Positions 21,419 through 33,228 of a DNA stretch of 64,000 nt are shown here, piece by piece (within the stretch, counting starts at the first letter, position 1; each line of letters starts with the position of its first letter). Under the pieces are notes generated by a model. The model did no database searches. It had not been told where the DNA came from and was given only the letters and a program-made list of their open reading frames with translations. The position numbers and the translations under genes are program-made. Origin of the DNA: Ashinkailepas kermadecensis. Lineage: Eukaryota > Arthropoda > Thecostraca > Neolepadidae. Location: positions 1-64,000 of the forward strand of contig JAOTOM010001546.1 in assembly GCA_034440615.1 (NCBI GenBank). Direction: 5' to 3'.

Positions 21419-21632
21419 ATGGTAAAAATACTACGATGATGAATCGTAAGATACATATAAATTGAGCGAAAATTAGTACCATTATAAAAAATGAAACGAC
21501 AATTCCAGACGTTTCGACTTTATTGTCTTCATCATGGAAATTGAAATTCATCAGGGATAAACAAAATAATAGTATTGATTTTCGCTCAGTTCATATGTAA
21601 CTTACCGTTCATCATCATACTATTTTTGTTAG
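21419..21632 (-). mobile_element. Small inverted-repeat element with hammerhead-like core (Penelope-type terminal repeat?)
   Basis: Arms of ~57 bases (21419-21475 and 21576-21632) are imperfect inverted copies, including GATGATGAA(T/C)CGTAAG and TTGAGCGAAAAT. On the minus strand the centre reads ATGATGAAGACAATAAAGTC then GAAACGTC. This resembles a hammerhead ribozyme core (CUGAUGA, stem GAC/GUC, GAAAC) with its first core base changed. Hammerhead motifs are established in Penelope-like element terminal repeats. There is no coding sequence. Confidence 0.5.
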
Positions 21633-22970
21633 CCAATCTGTCTCACCGACAATTTAATTGTAGGTATGTTGTTTGACGGAATAGTGTACCCCACGGCCCT
21701 GAAAACACTGAACGACCGATTCGGCACAATCGAGGACGTGGTAGCTGTCAATATATATTCTTGCCCTGGGCCTGGGAAAGAAAGGTTGAAAAACCGAAAT
21801 TGTTTTTAACGTGTGATCCAGTGCCGATGAGGCACCAGGTCTGGGGCTCTGTTAAAAATATTTTGGCTCAATATAGGCGATGTGATGGTCTAGTAGAACC
21901 GCGCGTTGCGATATCCGGTTTCAAAGGTTCAATGGTCTCTGCACGCTAATGTATTGTGCAGCCAGTTGAGCAATTAAACGGTAACACTCATACTTCAGAA
22001 AAGACGTACGTACAATGTTCCAAGGGGAAAGCCGACAGCAATAATTCTTAGTTCTGAATTTTAATGCCTAAATCCAGTTATTAATTTGCACACGCGACCG
22101 ACTGCGCCACAGACCCGCACCGCTCGACGGTCCAGAGACGTCTGTTCCGTCGGGAGTAGTTCGGCGGGGACGTGGCGGCCGGCCAACTGCTTCCGCAGCA
22201 GACCACGGGCCATCGGCCCGGCATTGTCTCAAGAGTGATCACGTCAGCAGTATCGCGGCGGCGACGGCGTCGGCCGACGGAAGGACCGTTACGGTTCGCG
22301 TTACAGCGGGGCGGTAGGCCGACTGCCTTACGGGGTTGCGTAATGCCGGCTTACACAGCCATATGAATGAGGCGGCCAAAGCAGTACATTTATAGAAACT
22401 TCGTTACAGTTCTTAACAGCCAAGGTTTTTGGACAATTCCTCAGAGGCGAGGGCTGGGATGATTTTTCCTTTACATGAATCCAAAGGTCTGTTGAATATC
22501 GGCTTCTATATTCTATCGGATTACCTGTAAGGCTATGCTCAATTGCATCTTGTCTATGCTTCTTTGCAGTATTCATAAGAAGGCCTACATTTTGACTTGT
22601 CTTCCTCCTTCAGCATTGCTGAGGCAGAGCAATCAACTGATACGACTTGACGATCCTACACTTCAATAATGAAACAATTCAAAAAGCGCTTCGCAACATG
22701 AAGTGGGGAGACGTGGAACTGAAGGAGGACCTGGAGGAAATGAGTATCTATAATTCCAGGAACGAATGACAAAACAAGAAAAGGTGCAGCAACGAAGGGG
22801 AAGATAAATTTATCCCCAAGTGCATTCGAGAACACGGAAAAGGCAAACCGCATTTCAGTTTCACTGCACCAAGAGCATAGATCTCGCAGACCCAGTACAG
22901 CTTGTTTGAAACCAGTCCCTTTTCTTCGCTATCGACCACCAGCCAAAGGCCGAAGTTGCTACATGTCTGT
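21633..22970. other. Intergenic, nothing firmly recognised
   Basis: On the minus strand near 22120-22097 the sequence TGTGGCGCAGTCGGTCGCGT resembles a tRNA A box, but no B box follows at the right distance. Confidence 0.35.
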
Positions 22971-22976
22971 CAAGAC

Positions 22977-23038
22977 AGCCCACGTTCAGCCCACGTTCAG
23001 CCCACCCTCAGCCCACGTTCAGCCCACGCTCAGCCCTC
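22977..23038 (+). repeat. Short ~12-bp tandem repeat, ~5 units
   Basis: CAGCCCACGTTC and variants are repeated, ending CAGCCCTCAC. Confidence 0.8.
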
Positions 23039-23339
23039 ACAAGCGGCCCATTCAAAAACGCTCAAAATATATCATGCATCTTAACGGGCTGAATACAATG
23101 GTAGGCTCCAAAGATTCGTGCATGCAGTAGTTTAGCTTCCAAAGCTAATCATAGAATTACTTAATACAACGAAGAATGGCTCTTAGATGCCCCTGGGTTT
23201 TAGACGTTGCATGTAAAGCAAATATACGATCTTCAATATACCAGAAGGTGCTGAGTTGATATCAGATGTAACGATAAAGGTTCATCTTTAACTTTATCAG
23301 GAAAGCTACATAAAGACACAGTGTTATCTCTCCTTTCTC

Positions 23340-24140
23340 ATTCCACCGCACAGCGGAATTACACGGGCTCCCCAAAAACCACAAACTAGAGGTTCCACTG
23401 CGCCCTATAGTGTCGGCGAGTGGTGACCCCCTAGACAAGTTATCTTGGTTCTTGAGTAAGATTCTCGTCCAGATACTAGCGTTGGTTCCCGCCCATCTGA
23501 CAAACTCGGAGTCGTACCTGCAAAGGGTGAAAGAAACGTTTCCTACCAATCTTCCGGAAGGCAGTATTGTTTTCACCATGGAAGTGAAAAATGTATATGG
23601 CAGCATTCCGATAAAGGAGGGAATAGATGCTGTGATTCGTCTAATCGAGGACAATCTGGATGATATTTGTATTTTCGGGATTGATGTACAGGACTGTGAA
23701 ATTACTAACACATATTTTCAGCAATAACCTCATACGTTCCGGTAACTCCATGTACAAGCAGACAAAAGGAGTGGCTGGATAACCGATCTGCACCTCCTTT
23801 AGCGATTGCTTTTATGCACCGCCTTCAGTCGATCTTCTTAGCTTGGTATGATTTGAAACCAGCTCTCTACATTAAATATATAGACGATATTGTGGGGTTT
23901 GGACCCATGGCTTGGTCTCTCTGCTCGACTTCTTTGCAGAAATTAACCAACAACATTCCAGCATCAAGTTTACCTTAGAACACACTGGTCATATCAGTTC
24001 GATTCCTTTCCTTGATACATTGTTTGTAGTTCTGGCTGATGGGAGCTACACCACCGAGCTGTACTTTAAACCAATGGCAGCCCCAACATCTTGCACTATG
24101 ATTTGGCCCACCCGATGGCCACTAAAAAGGCCGTTCTAAC
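23340..24140 (+). pseudogene. Penelope-like reverse transcriptase, broken
   Basis: Recognisable blocks in order are GLPKNHKLEVPLRPIVSASG-like sequence at about 23367-23425, a fingers/palm block SIVFTMEVKNVYGSIPIKEG at about 23563-23622, the catalytic KYIDDIVGFG at about 23875-23903, and FTLEHTGHISSIPFLDTLFV at about 23970-24030. The YIDD aspartates remain. The frame changes near 23727-23912 and again near 24090-24140, with several stops, so no full-length enzyme is made. Confidence 0.75.
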
Positions 24141-24759
24141 ATCCCAAATGAGGAGAGCAGCACAAGTCTCCTCCGATACTATTTCATGCGAGCGGAGTCT
24201 TGCGAAGATGACGACTCTTTTCCTGGAAAACGGATACCCAGCACATCGGGTACACTCCGCCGCTCGTGCTGTCCACCCTCACAGCATGAGTAGGATAGGT
24301 GGGCAACATCAGCATCGACCGGGTAGCAATCCCAACTATGTTTACATGAGACGTCCTTTTGTCGATGACCAACTATGTCGACAGGTAAACGCAGCCATGC
24401 GTTCGTCTCATCTAAACCATGTTACGGTAGCCTGGACTAGCGGGGCTACACTGAAATCTTACCTGGTCCGTTTAGCCCTGGAAATGTCGCCATGCCCTGC
24501 TGGTAGGAGAACGTGCCACACCTGTATCAACGGCCTCAAAGGTAGATGCACACGGAAAAACGTAGTTTACAAAATAACGTGCAATCGTTGTCTTGGAACA
24601 TTTTATGTCGGTGAAACCAAACGTAGCATTAGGGATAGGTACAATGAGCACTTGGGAGATGCCAGACTTCGGAGAGCATACACACCTTCAGGCGAACACA
24701 TGATCGGCAAACATTCTAACATGGAACACAGCGACACTAACACAAACTTCAAAGTATAA
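24091..24759 (+). pseudogene. Penelope-like element C-terminal part with GIY-YIG endonuclease
   Basis: This is an open frame of 222 codons. Its N-terminal half continues the RT linker (MATKKAVLTSQMRRAAQVSS). A Cys pair in CHTCINGLKGRC and another in ITCNRC precede FYVGETKRSIRDRYNEHL, the Y-x-G-E-T...R...EH pattern of Penelope-like GIY-YIG nucleases. The Arg and Glu of the catalytic core are present. It ends with TAA at 24757-24759, slightly short of the usual end. Confidence 0.8.
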
Positions 24760-25251
24760 ATTTTAGCAACAGCCAGGGACAACGCTGATCTGAAGGTTCT
24801 CGAATCTCTACATATACGTAATCTACGGCCGCAACCAATCACGCAAACGACGTCTTGGTATATCACATAAAATGACATAAACATAAATTATATATAGTAT
24901 GTATTACGCGGTATATTGGATATATGTCTATATATGTGCGTCAGTGTATGCATCGATATGTATATGGACCATCGGCTCGGGCTTCCTCAGAGGATTCCTT
25001 CTTGACATAGTTTGTTTCTGGTCTTGAGTTTCTGTGAGTGTCCGCACCACTGACGAGGCTTTTCTACATTCCACATGTCTTTTTGCACGTTTTTTCCGCG
25101 TGCCTTTTAAATTTCTTAAGCTTGAGCTTTTTCCATCACTCCTGACGATGGCCCCTGGCCGAAACGTTGAGTAATAAAATATAACTTTATCGTTACATCT
25201 GATATCAACTCAGCACGTCCTGGTATATTGAAGGTCGTATATTTTCTTTAC

Positions 25252-25859
25252 ACGCATTATACAATTACCACAACAAAATCCCAAGCTTGTACCGAACAAG
25301 GTAATCAGTATATCGAAACGAATTGTCTTAGTCAGTGAAGTTCAAAGCTGTACATTGCTAACTAATCAACACCCTACTTTTTTTAGCTGCATACATATGA
25401 TTCTGTTTGTGACGTAATGCTTTATTTTCCACAGGCTTCAGCATGGGGAGCAATGGCTGTGATTTGACAGGCCCCAACGATTTGTCTGATTTTTGGCATA
25501 CGAGCAGCTAGACCTCTGATACTTGGCTTGCCGAGCACATTAGCCGGGTACATTCGTCATTCGTGTTCCCACAATGAAGGAGACACGATCGCGTGTGATC
25601 ACCTGGTGACGTACTGACTGTTCTATTGTAGATACTACGCAAATGTTCATTTAACCATAGACGTACATGCCCTGTACCTTCTCCTGCATACGTGGCATAC
25701 GCATACAAGAAATTGGTGCAACTATGCGATTGGACCTTCGTATTTTGGAAGAGAAAGCTGAATCGTGTTTGAATACTACCACCTTTTTGCTTCTAATGAG
25801 TTGAACGTGACGCGGGAGACGTTCAAAGGCAGGTGTTCGGAAAACGGGACGTGCTATGT
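25252..25859. other. Intergenic, nothing recognised
   Basis: Unique sequence between the Penelope-like element and the foldback element; no coding family was seen. Confidence 0.35.
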
Positions 25860-27276
25860 CAGGGCAGCAAGGCAGCAATTTCGAACGCTCAAAATGTCAC
25901 TCCTTTAGCGGCTACTAATAACTTGTGCAACGACAGCTACAGCGAACCCTTGTTATTTTGTGCAATCATGTTTTATTGCGCCCAAATGTATTAAACAAGC
26001 TTTACTGTGCATATGTCAGGCCACATTTGGAATACTGTGTCCAAGCTTGGTCCCCTAGTTATGAGAAAGATTGTTGGCTTTTAGAGAGAGTACAAAAGAG
26101 GGCAACACAAATGGTTAATGGTATAGGCAACCTGGTATATGAGGAAAGATTGAAGAAATTGAATATGTTTTCACTTAGATATAGAAGGCTGAGAGGAGAT
26201 CTCATCGAGGTTTTTAAATTTGTTCATGGTCAGGAGCAGGGATATCTAAGGGAAATGTTTGAATTTAACAGAAATGATGCAATTAGAGGTCATCAATTCA
26301 AAATTAAAGTTAATCACAGCAGGACAAGGTTAAGACAGTCTTTCTTCACCAACAGGGTAGTAGAACACTGGAACCAGCTTCCAGGAACAATTGTCAGTAG
26401 CAACACACTGAACATCTTTAAAAACGGCATAGACAATCATTATAAGAATAGGGGGCTTGTTTTTCTGTATTCCAGGGTGGGTTGATCGACAGATTTGGTG
26501 GGCAACTGGTTCAGTGTACCAAGTGCAACCAAGAAGGGCCCTTGTGGCTCATAGTTGCACTGATCTTTTATGTCTTTATGTCTTTATGTCTAAACACTTT
26601 CTTTATTTGGGTGTAAAAGTGTTCGGCAAACAGCACTGGCGATTTTCCGTGTGCTTCCCGAACAGAACAGCGGTGTTCGGAATGCAGCACTGCATCTGCA
26701 CCTGTTAAGACAAGTGAAGTGTGCTGAATTCTCAACACGAACTTAAGCATTTTAAGCTCGCAAGGTTGCACTTGACAAGGGTGGATCCCATAATTATCAT
26801 TGGGGAAGGGGCGCAGGATAAAAATGAACCCCTTTGTGTTGGAAAAGTGCCCCTTTAGTATACTTCAGTGTACCACTAGCACACTTAGCGAATTTTTCCG
26901 ACGAAGGCACCCCTCCGAGGAAATGCGTCCATTCCCCAATGATAATTACTGGATCCGCCCTTTCCAAGTGCAACACTTGGGGCTGAACATGCTTATGAAG
27001 CCCGTGTTCGGAATTAAACACACTTCACTAGCTTTTACCGGCGCAGATACACTTGCCGTACTCCGAACATCGCTGTTCGGTTCGGGGAACACACGGAAAA
27101 TCACACGTGTTGTTTGCTGAACACGTTTATACCCAAACGAAGACGGTGTTTAATACATTTGAGTCCAATACAACATGATTGCACAAAATCGAAAGGCTGC
27201 ATTGTAACTGTCGTTGCACAAGCTATTAGCAGCCGCTAAAGGCGTGGCATTTTCAGCTTTCGAAATTGCCGCCCTG
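25860..27276. mobile_element. Foldback DNA transposon, interrupted by a LINE
   Basis: The element starts CAGGGCAGC at 25860 and ends GCCGCCCTG at 27276. Left segments 25868-25996 and 26591-26806 are inverted copies of 26937-27276 (examples: GTGCAACGACAG, TTTTGTGCAATCATG, TTTTCCGTGTG, GGATCC). The spacer at 26807-26936 is unpaired. Removing the LINE insert at 25997-26590 gives ~340-base arms around a ~130-base centre. CAGGG ends fit hAT-like termini, but an 8-base target duplication is not visible. No transposase is present. Confidence 0.65.
25997..26590 (+). pseudogene. 5'-truncated non-LTR retrotransposon (LINE) with RT C-terminus and 3' tail
   Basis: The open frame ending at 26485 reads KLYCAYVRPHLEYCVQAWSP, then LLERVQKRATQMV and ends with RLRQSFFTNRVVEHWNQLPG. 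This is the C-terminal region after the RT of CR1/L2/Jockey-type elements. A short 3' UTR ends in three perfect TTTATGTC units (26567-26590), a typical LINE tail. TAAACA is found at both junctions (25991-25996 and 26591-26596), a likely target-site duplication. The first ~24 codons of the longer open frame (from 25925) belong to the foldback arm. Confidence 0.75.
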
Positions 27277-28244
27277 CAGTTGACCAGATCTATGATGCTA
27301 GGAAGCATAGTAAGTAAGCAGCGGTAGACAATTTCTAAAGGAATAGCATGTCATTCAGTTCGACTTACCCTTGTTCTCCATAATTATCTGCACACTTCGG
27401 ACTGTAGACACTGTGAAGCTATAGCTGGGTAACACAGGACAGATTGCACAGCAATGGCGGCCGGACGCCGTTGGAAGAAATTGGACGATGAGTCGAGCAT
27501 CTATTCTCATGGTAGCCGCAACTTGATAAAACTTGAGGCGTGCATTATTTCTCACGATGCCTCGGTGGAACTACGCATGAACATTGAGAAACTTACTTGG
27601 TCCATGACATAAATCAGCAAAATATAGGTTCTCACTGCCAAAAACCAAACTCATTCAAAACATTCAGTACGATAACTGTCAACTCGTGAGCAACCTAACG
27701 AACATGTTCTCAAACCGTTTTTTCATGGTGCAATCACTGTGAAGCTACATCCCACCGTGTTAAAGTGTAAGGTGCCCTCGACCATCACCTTAGCTGGGAT
27801 TTTCACTGTCTCATATTTCTCTCACATTATCACTGAACTGTGTCCAGCTGCCGAATGACACTCCGACAGTCCCGTCACGGTTGAAGACGGTTGGGCGGTG
27901 GCAGAGGACATACATATGGCAGGTTTCTCCTTCGTACCCCATGGACTGTTCCGACATATCTGTTTGGGGATAAAGGAGGCCCAGAGCGCGGCGCGGTAAA
28001 CAACAGGCAAAGAAGTTGTGTTCTACATGAACTTGCTTTCGGCGTAAGTCCTTGGAGCTCCCGGTGTCTTCTTTATGTCTGGGCAGGTGAACATTATGCC
28101 CAGGCATATGTCCAAGTCCAGGATTGTTGTCTGCGAGTGACGTAGCGAATATGCAAACGGCGATGATATTTGATGCAAAGACAGGCCTGTTTCTATGGTA
28201 CATTTTGGAATACATTTGGCAAATAAACAGAATGTTGTGGTGAT
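27277..28244. other. Intergenic, nothing recognised
   Basis: Overlapping short frames on both strands at 27811-28260 show no family motifs. Confidence 0.35.
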
Positions 28245-28960
28245 CACAGTTACTCTTCAATGACTTCGCTGGCCATCGCCAGGATACCGTCCTCTGAGGC
28301 AGCGATGAGCGGCATGTGTGACAGATGACGCCGGCGATAAGTGTGCGGCACTCTTGAGCTGTACATTAAAAGCACGTCATGTGACACTGCGACAACTGTT
28401 AATCTGTCCTGTTGTAGTTGCGGTGCCAAAATAAAAGGTGTATTTAAACCTGAAAGAAGTTTCATATGAGAACAGCGAGGGACATTTGTACCAATAGCCA
28501 CTCTCAGTTGAGGTATGTGTTGCTCAAATGAAACCTGAAACTAGTCTTTGTTAAGTAATTGCTTCGAATTGTGAAACCAATAGCTATTCTCAAGTGAGCT
28601 GGATTCAGCGAGAACAAAAAAATGCTTGTTGAGACTTTGAGATGATTTTACACGAGGACATTCTTGACCCATGAAGAGTCATAGTGACACTTGTGACTGG
28701 TCTCAATGGAGCATAGCTGTTTAAATTGAGAACAATTGCTATTCTCAGTCTGACGGGTTTTACTTGAGCCCAAAAGATACTCTCCTTCTTGAGCCTTAAA
28801 GTGGTTTCACATGAGTACATTTATAAGTCTCAACGCATTGGCATTCTCGTCTGAAAATGATGTTCTCAGCATATCGCGAACAGAGTGCTTGTTTTGTGTG
28901 GTCAAATTTGAATAGAGAAAATGAGAACGTCTGCTATTCTCAGATAATAAATACGTTTGT
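28245..28960. repeat. Degenerate repeats around a GCTATTCTCA motif
   Basis: CAATAGC(C/T)A(C/T)TCTCA or a close variant recurs at about 28493, 28579, 28735, 28838 and 28930, usually followed by TGAG and GAAC. Spacing is 85-155 bases. It looks like an ancient tandem array. There is no gene. Confidence 0.4.
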
Positions 28961-29252
28961 CACACTTTTATCAGTGTAGCAGCGGGCAAAAAGGCCTCAG
29001 CGAAAATTTTCACGTGACAAGTTTCTTGACTGGTATTCCGCATTCAATTGCCAATGTAGCATGAGCAGGAATATAAATTTTGTCTATCGAACTTCGAATG
29101 TGAGGTATCTGGATACGCATGCTATAGAGAAATACCAGGTATCATTACACTGCGCACGTACAGTGCTAGTCACTAGGATACCTCGACGACCTATGCAGCT
29201 ACGAGAATTTAAGAACGGCAGCTAACAAACTCCTAATCTAACTGCGACAAGA

Positions 29253-29720
29253 ATGTGGGAAGGAGTTGTGGAGTTGGACCTAAAACAGTCCATCCTGCCA
29301 GACTTGGGCAACGGGCTGAAAGTCCACGTACGACTGGCTCTGAATTGCTCTGCGACAGAATATCACGGCGATGAAACATTTCATCGGTCCAGCAAGAAAT
29401 TACGGCCGAGGGAGGTAGAATCGAGAGCGTGCAGCCCCCTCCCCGCGCCACCTCACGCGAACCGTAGTCCACAGAAGCAGTACGAATCCTGCGACAACAA
29501 TCACAATGTGACTCAATGTCAGGTGCTTATGCAAATATCGCCTGAAGATAGAGTTCGGTTGGTGGCCGATAGTGAAAGGTGTTTCCGATGTTTCGAGAGT
29601 GGTCATAGGACGAGAGCGCGTCCGACAACCCAGCTCTGTGGCACAGGCGGTGGCACCGGCAAACAACTTCACGGCAGCTCAGAATTTCCCATGGCCTCGA
29701 TCTGTTCAGGTCGTAGATAA
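29253..29720 (+). pseudogene. BEL/Pao gag fragment with zinc-knuckle remains
   Basis: The frame includes NVTQCQVLMQISPEDRVRLV, then SERCFRCFESGHRTRA, which follows the Q-C...ML...ER...LC-FRC-L--GH--R-C layout of BEL/Pao gag zinc knuckles. The final Cys is replaced (RTRARPTT). Flanking RT or LTRs are absent, so this is an isolated remnant. Confidence 0.55.
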
Positions 29721-29900
29721 CCGCATAGTCGCCGCCTCCCTCATCAAAAAACGTCGCAACCCTGCTTCAGGTCGTACCTGTCAGCGCCCACGGCGAAGGG
29801 AGGAGGCACAGGAAGTATAAGGATACTTATGTCCTGTTGGATTCGGTATTAATATCTCTAAGGCCATTTGTTAATTATTGGGAAAATGATATAATTGGAT

Positions 29901-31521
29901 GTGTATGGACATGATTAAGATGATGAGTCCACTTTTCCTCGTAAATGCTCACTAATGCTTCGAGAAGAAAAGTAATTGTTCCTTAACCCGCACCGTCTCG
30001 GGGGTGGGTTGATTCACTGTATTCACTATGAATGGTCTGGCTACACACGCTGTTGACTAGGCCCCTGCTTTGACTCGACTTGCGCTGTCCGGGCGGACAG
30101 TCGAAAATGGGACGCTCGTCTGTGGGCGTCTATGGCACTATAACCATAAGCCACGGTCTGCGATCCGCACATGCGACACACGAATAACATCTCCCCTCCA
30201 AGTTCACGGACAGATAAATGCCAAGTTCCAGACATGGTTATGGCGGGCGGGTCAGCTCGGCCTGACTGGGCACTCAACTAACATTTTTCGAACATCAAGC
30301 GGTCCATCCCCAGCACACATACTTCTATAATGGTGGCTCCCGTACCACAGACGGTACGGGAGCCCTTGCTTTTCAGTGCAGCATGAACGATCAGCGGTTC
30401 ATGTGAAACCATTGTTTGCGCTTAGTTGACAACAGTTCAATGGTTCAAATGGCCATAGAAAATGGGTTCACTTTGCTACTTTTTCAACACCTTTTTGAGG
30501 TAGATTATTCTGAGTGATGTTCCGAAAGAGGAGGGTAGAACCTGAGAGGAGTTGGAATCTCCCAATTCCTTCGCTGTAGTAAGATGACTAATGACACATA
30601 GGGAGTATTATAGAGGAACAACAACACGTTTGTCGGACAATTCATGGTTTGGTTTTCGGTGATTTAGCATATACAACCCATTAGAACGACTAAAGAAACA
30701 AATTCGCAAGCATTTCCATAAGAAATGAAGCAGTTTGAAACACCTCATTTCTCTTGCCCTGAGGCGCAGTTGGTGTGACAAATGGGAAACACCATCCCTG
30801 TCCTGTGACAGACGTCAGAGAAGGCCATTACCGGCCCTAACCAGATCACACCGGTGTGTAAGAGCTTGTGCAGTATCGCTAGGACCAGCGACTGGTCCCC
30901 AGACGCAGCAGCAGCCGTGGGCCAGGTTTGGAACCAAGCACCACTTGGTGCGACGACAGGAGCCGCATTGATCGTCCAACGCGACATAAAGCAGCGTACA
31001 AAAGGTAAAGGCATCGTAGACAGAGGCCATGTGTTTACTTTTGGCATGTCTCCGAGCAATACGGTCGGAATGTATCCGGCTGCGGCCGGGCTGAGCGGTG
31101 GGCTGGCTCATGACGAAGACAATTGGCACCAGCACTGTTGAGCGGCACGTGAGTACCCCGTACTCCGAGGGCGTCGACCCACTGCGTGGCCGAGCATAGC
31201 CGATCGCAACCGATATTGACCTCAACAACTGAGACGGCAGACAGCTCGAGCTGCAGGAACATCGCCACCGTAGCGCTTCCAAGGTAGCGGGGAAATTGCA
31301 TCTCAGTTGACATGTAGTGGAAACTCACGTGCGTCAAACTAGCGACAGATTAATATTGATACTGAGATTGATATTGGCCGGAAGGGCGGACTCTTCCGAT
31401 TTCCTTCAAAATTTGCACACGGGTAGAACTCGACGCACTGATCATCACGAGCATAACAGCTAAGAGGGGCGTTCATAAATATCTGAGATATTCAAGGTCA
31501 AATGTCAAGGTCAAGTGTCGT
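29901..31521 (+). repeat. 1.62-kb tandem duplication, unit 1
   Basis: The unit starts GTGTATGGACATGATTAA. It contains 30 bases of a MITE end (TTAACCCGCACCGTCTCGGG at ~29993), a ~160-base segment shared with 42012-42180, a 12-base-pair hairpin (30335-30364) and the ~750-bp dispersed repeat. It ends with TCAAGGTCAAATGTCAAGG near 31492. Unit 2 is nearly identical. Confidence 0.95.
30335..30364. repeat. Perfect 12-bp hairpin, GGCTCCCGTACC stem
   Basis: GGCTCCCGTACC, the six-base loop ACAGAC and GGTACGGGAGCC. The same hairpin lies at 31961-31990 in unit 2. Confidence 0.85.
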
Positions 31522-33146
31522 GTGTATGGACATGATTAAAATAATGAGTCCACTTTTCCTCGTAAATGCTCACTAATGCTTCGAGAAGAAAAGTAATTGT
31601 TCCTTAACCCGCACCGTCTCGGGCGGGGGGGGGGGTGATTCACTGTATTCACTATGAATGGTCTGGCTACACACGCTGTTGACTAGGCCCCTGCTTTGAC
31701 TCGACTTGCGCTGTCCGGGCGGACAGTCGAAAATGGGACGCTCGTCTGTGGGCGTCTATGGCACTATAACCATAAGCCACGGTCTGCGATCCGCACATGC
31801 GACACACGAATAACATCTCCCCTCCAAGTTCACGGACAGATAAATGCCAAGTTCCAGACATGGTTATGGCGGGCGGGTCAGCTCGGCCTGACTGGGCACT
31901 CAACTAACATTTTTCGAACATCAAGCGGTCCATCCCCAGCACACATACTTCTATAATGGTGGCTCCCGTACCACAGACGGTACGGGAGCCCTTGCTTTTC
32001 AGTGCAGCATGAACGATCAACGGTTCATGTGAACCATTGTTTGCGCTTAGTTGACAACAGTTCAATGGTTCAAATGGCCATAGAAAATGGGTTCACTTTG
32101 GTACTTTTTCAACACCTTTTTGAGGTAGATTATTCTGAGTGATGTTCCGAAAGAGGAGGGTAGAACCTGAGAGGAGTTGGAATCTCCCAATTCCTTCGCT
32201 GTAGTAAGATGACTAATGACACATAGGGAGTATTATAGAGGAACAACAACACGTTTGTCGGACAATTCATGGTTTGGTTTTCGGTGATTTAGCATATACA
32301 ACCCATTAGAACGACTAAAGAAACAAATTCGCAAGCATTTCCATAAGAAATGAAGCAGTTTGAAACACCTCATTTCTCTTGCCCTGAGGCGCAGTTGGTG
32401 TGACAAATGGGAAACACCATCCCTGTCCTGTGACAGACGTCAGAGAAGGCCATTACCGGCCCTAACCAGATCACACCGGTGTGTAAGAGCTTGTGCAGTA
32501 TCGCTAGGACCAGCGACTGGTCCCCAGACGCAGCAGCAGCCGTGGGCCAGGTTTGGAACCAAGCACCACTTGGTGCGACGACAGGAGCCGCATTGATCGT
32601 CCAACGCGACATAAAGCAGCGTACAAAAGGTAAAGGCATCGTAGACAGAGGCCATGCGTTTACTTTTGGCATGTCTCCGAGCAATACAGTCGGAATGTAT
32701 CCGGCTGCGGCCGGGCTGAGCGGTGGGCTGGCTCATGACGAAGACAATTGGCACCAGCACTGTTGAACGGCACGTGGGTACTCCGTACTCCGAGGGCGTC
32801 GACCCACTGCGTGGCCGAGCATAGCCGATCGCAACCGATATTGACCTCAACAACTGAGACGGCAGACAGCTCGAGCTGCAGGAACATCGCCACCGTAGCG
32901 CTTCCAAGGTAGCGGGGAAATTGCATCTCAGTTGACATGTAGTGGAAACTCACGTGCGTCAAACTAGCGACAGATTAATATTGATACTGAGATTGATATT
33001 GGCCGGAAGGGCGGACTCTTCCGATTTCCTTCAAAATTTGCACACGGGTAGAACTCGACGCACTGATCATCACGAGCATAACAGCTAAGAGGGGCGTTCA
33101 TAAATATCTGAGATATTCAAGGTCAAATGTCAAGGTCAAGTGTCGT
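31522..33146 (+). repeat. 1.62-kb tandem duplication, unit 2, followed by a partial third start
   Basis: The unit repeats unit 1 at an offset of 1621-1626 bases with only about a dozen differences (for example a longer G run at ~31624 and CATGCG for CATGTG near 32652). The first ~80 bases occur a third time at 33147-33228, directly before the complete MITE. This pattern fits unequal crossing-over. Confidence 0.95.
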
Positions 33147-33228
33147 GTGTATGGACATGATTAAAATAATGAGTCCACTTTTCCTCGTAAATGCTCACTA
33201 ATGCTTCCAGAAGTAAAGTAATTAATCC

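Larger units (their letters stand above)
23213..25251 (+). mobile_element. Penelope-like retroelement (RT plus GIY-YIG endonuclease) bounded by inverted repeats
   Basis: The left arm (23213-23279) and right arm (25185-25251) are inverted copies differing at only a few bases; both contain GCTGAGTTGATATCAGATGT or its complement. Between them lie a decayed reverse transcriptase and a GIY-YIG-type endonuclease in the order typical of endonuclease-bearing Penelope-like elements. Their terminal repeats can be direct or inverted. Just inside the right arm CTGACGA, GGCC-CCT-GGCC and GAAAC (25142-25165) resemble a hammerhead core. Frameshifts and stops show the copy is dead. Confidence 0.75.

Noticed and set aside
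22097..22120. tRNA or SINE A box on the minus strand
   Set aside because: No B box at proper spacing and no second family copy in the window.
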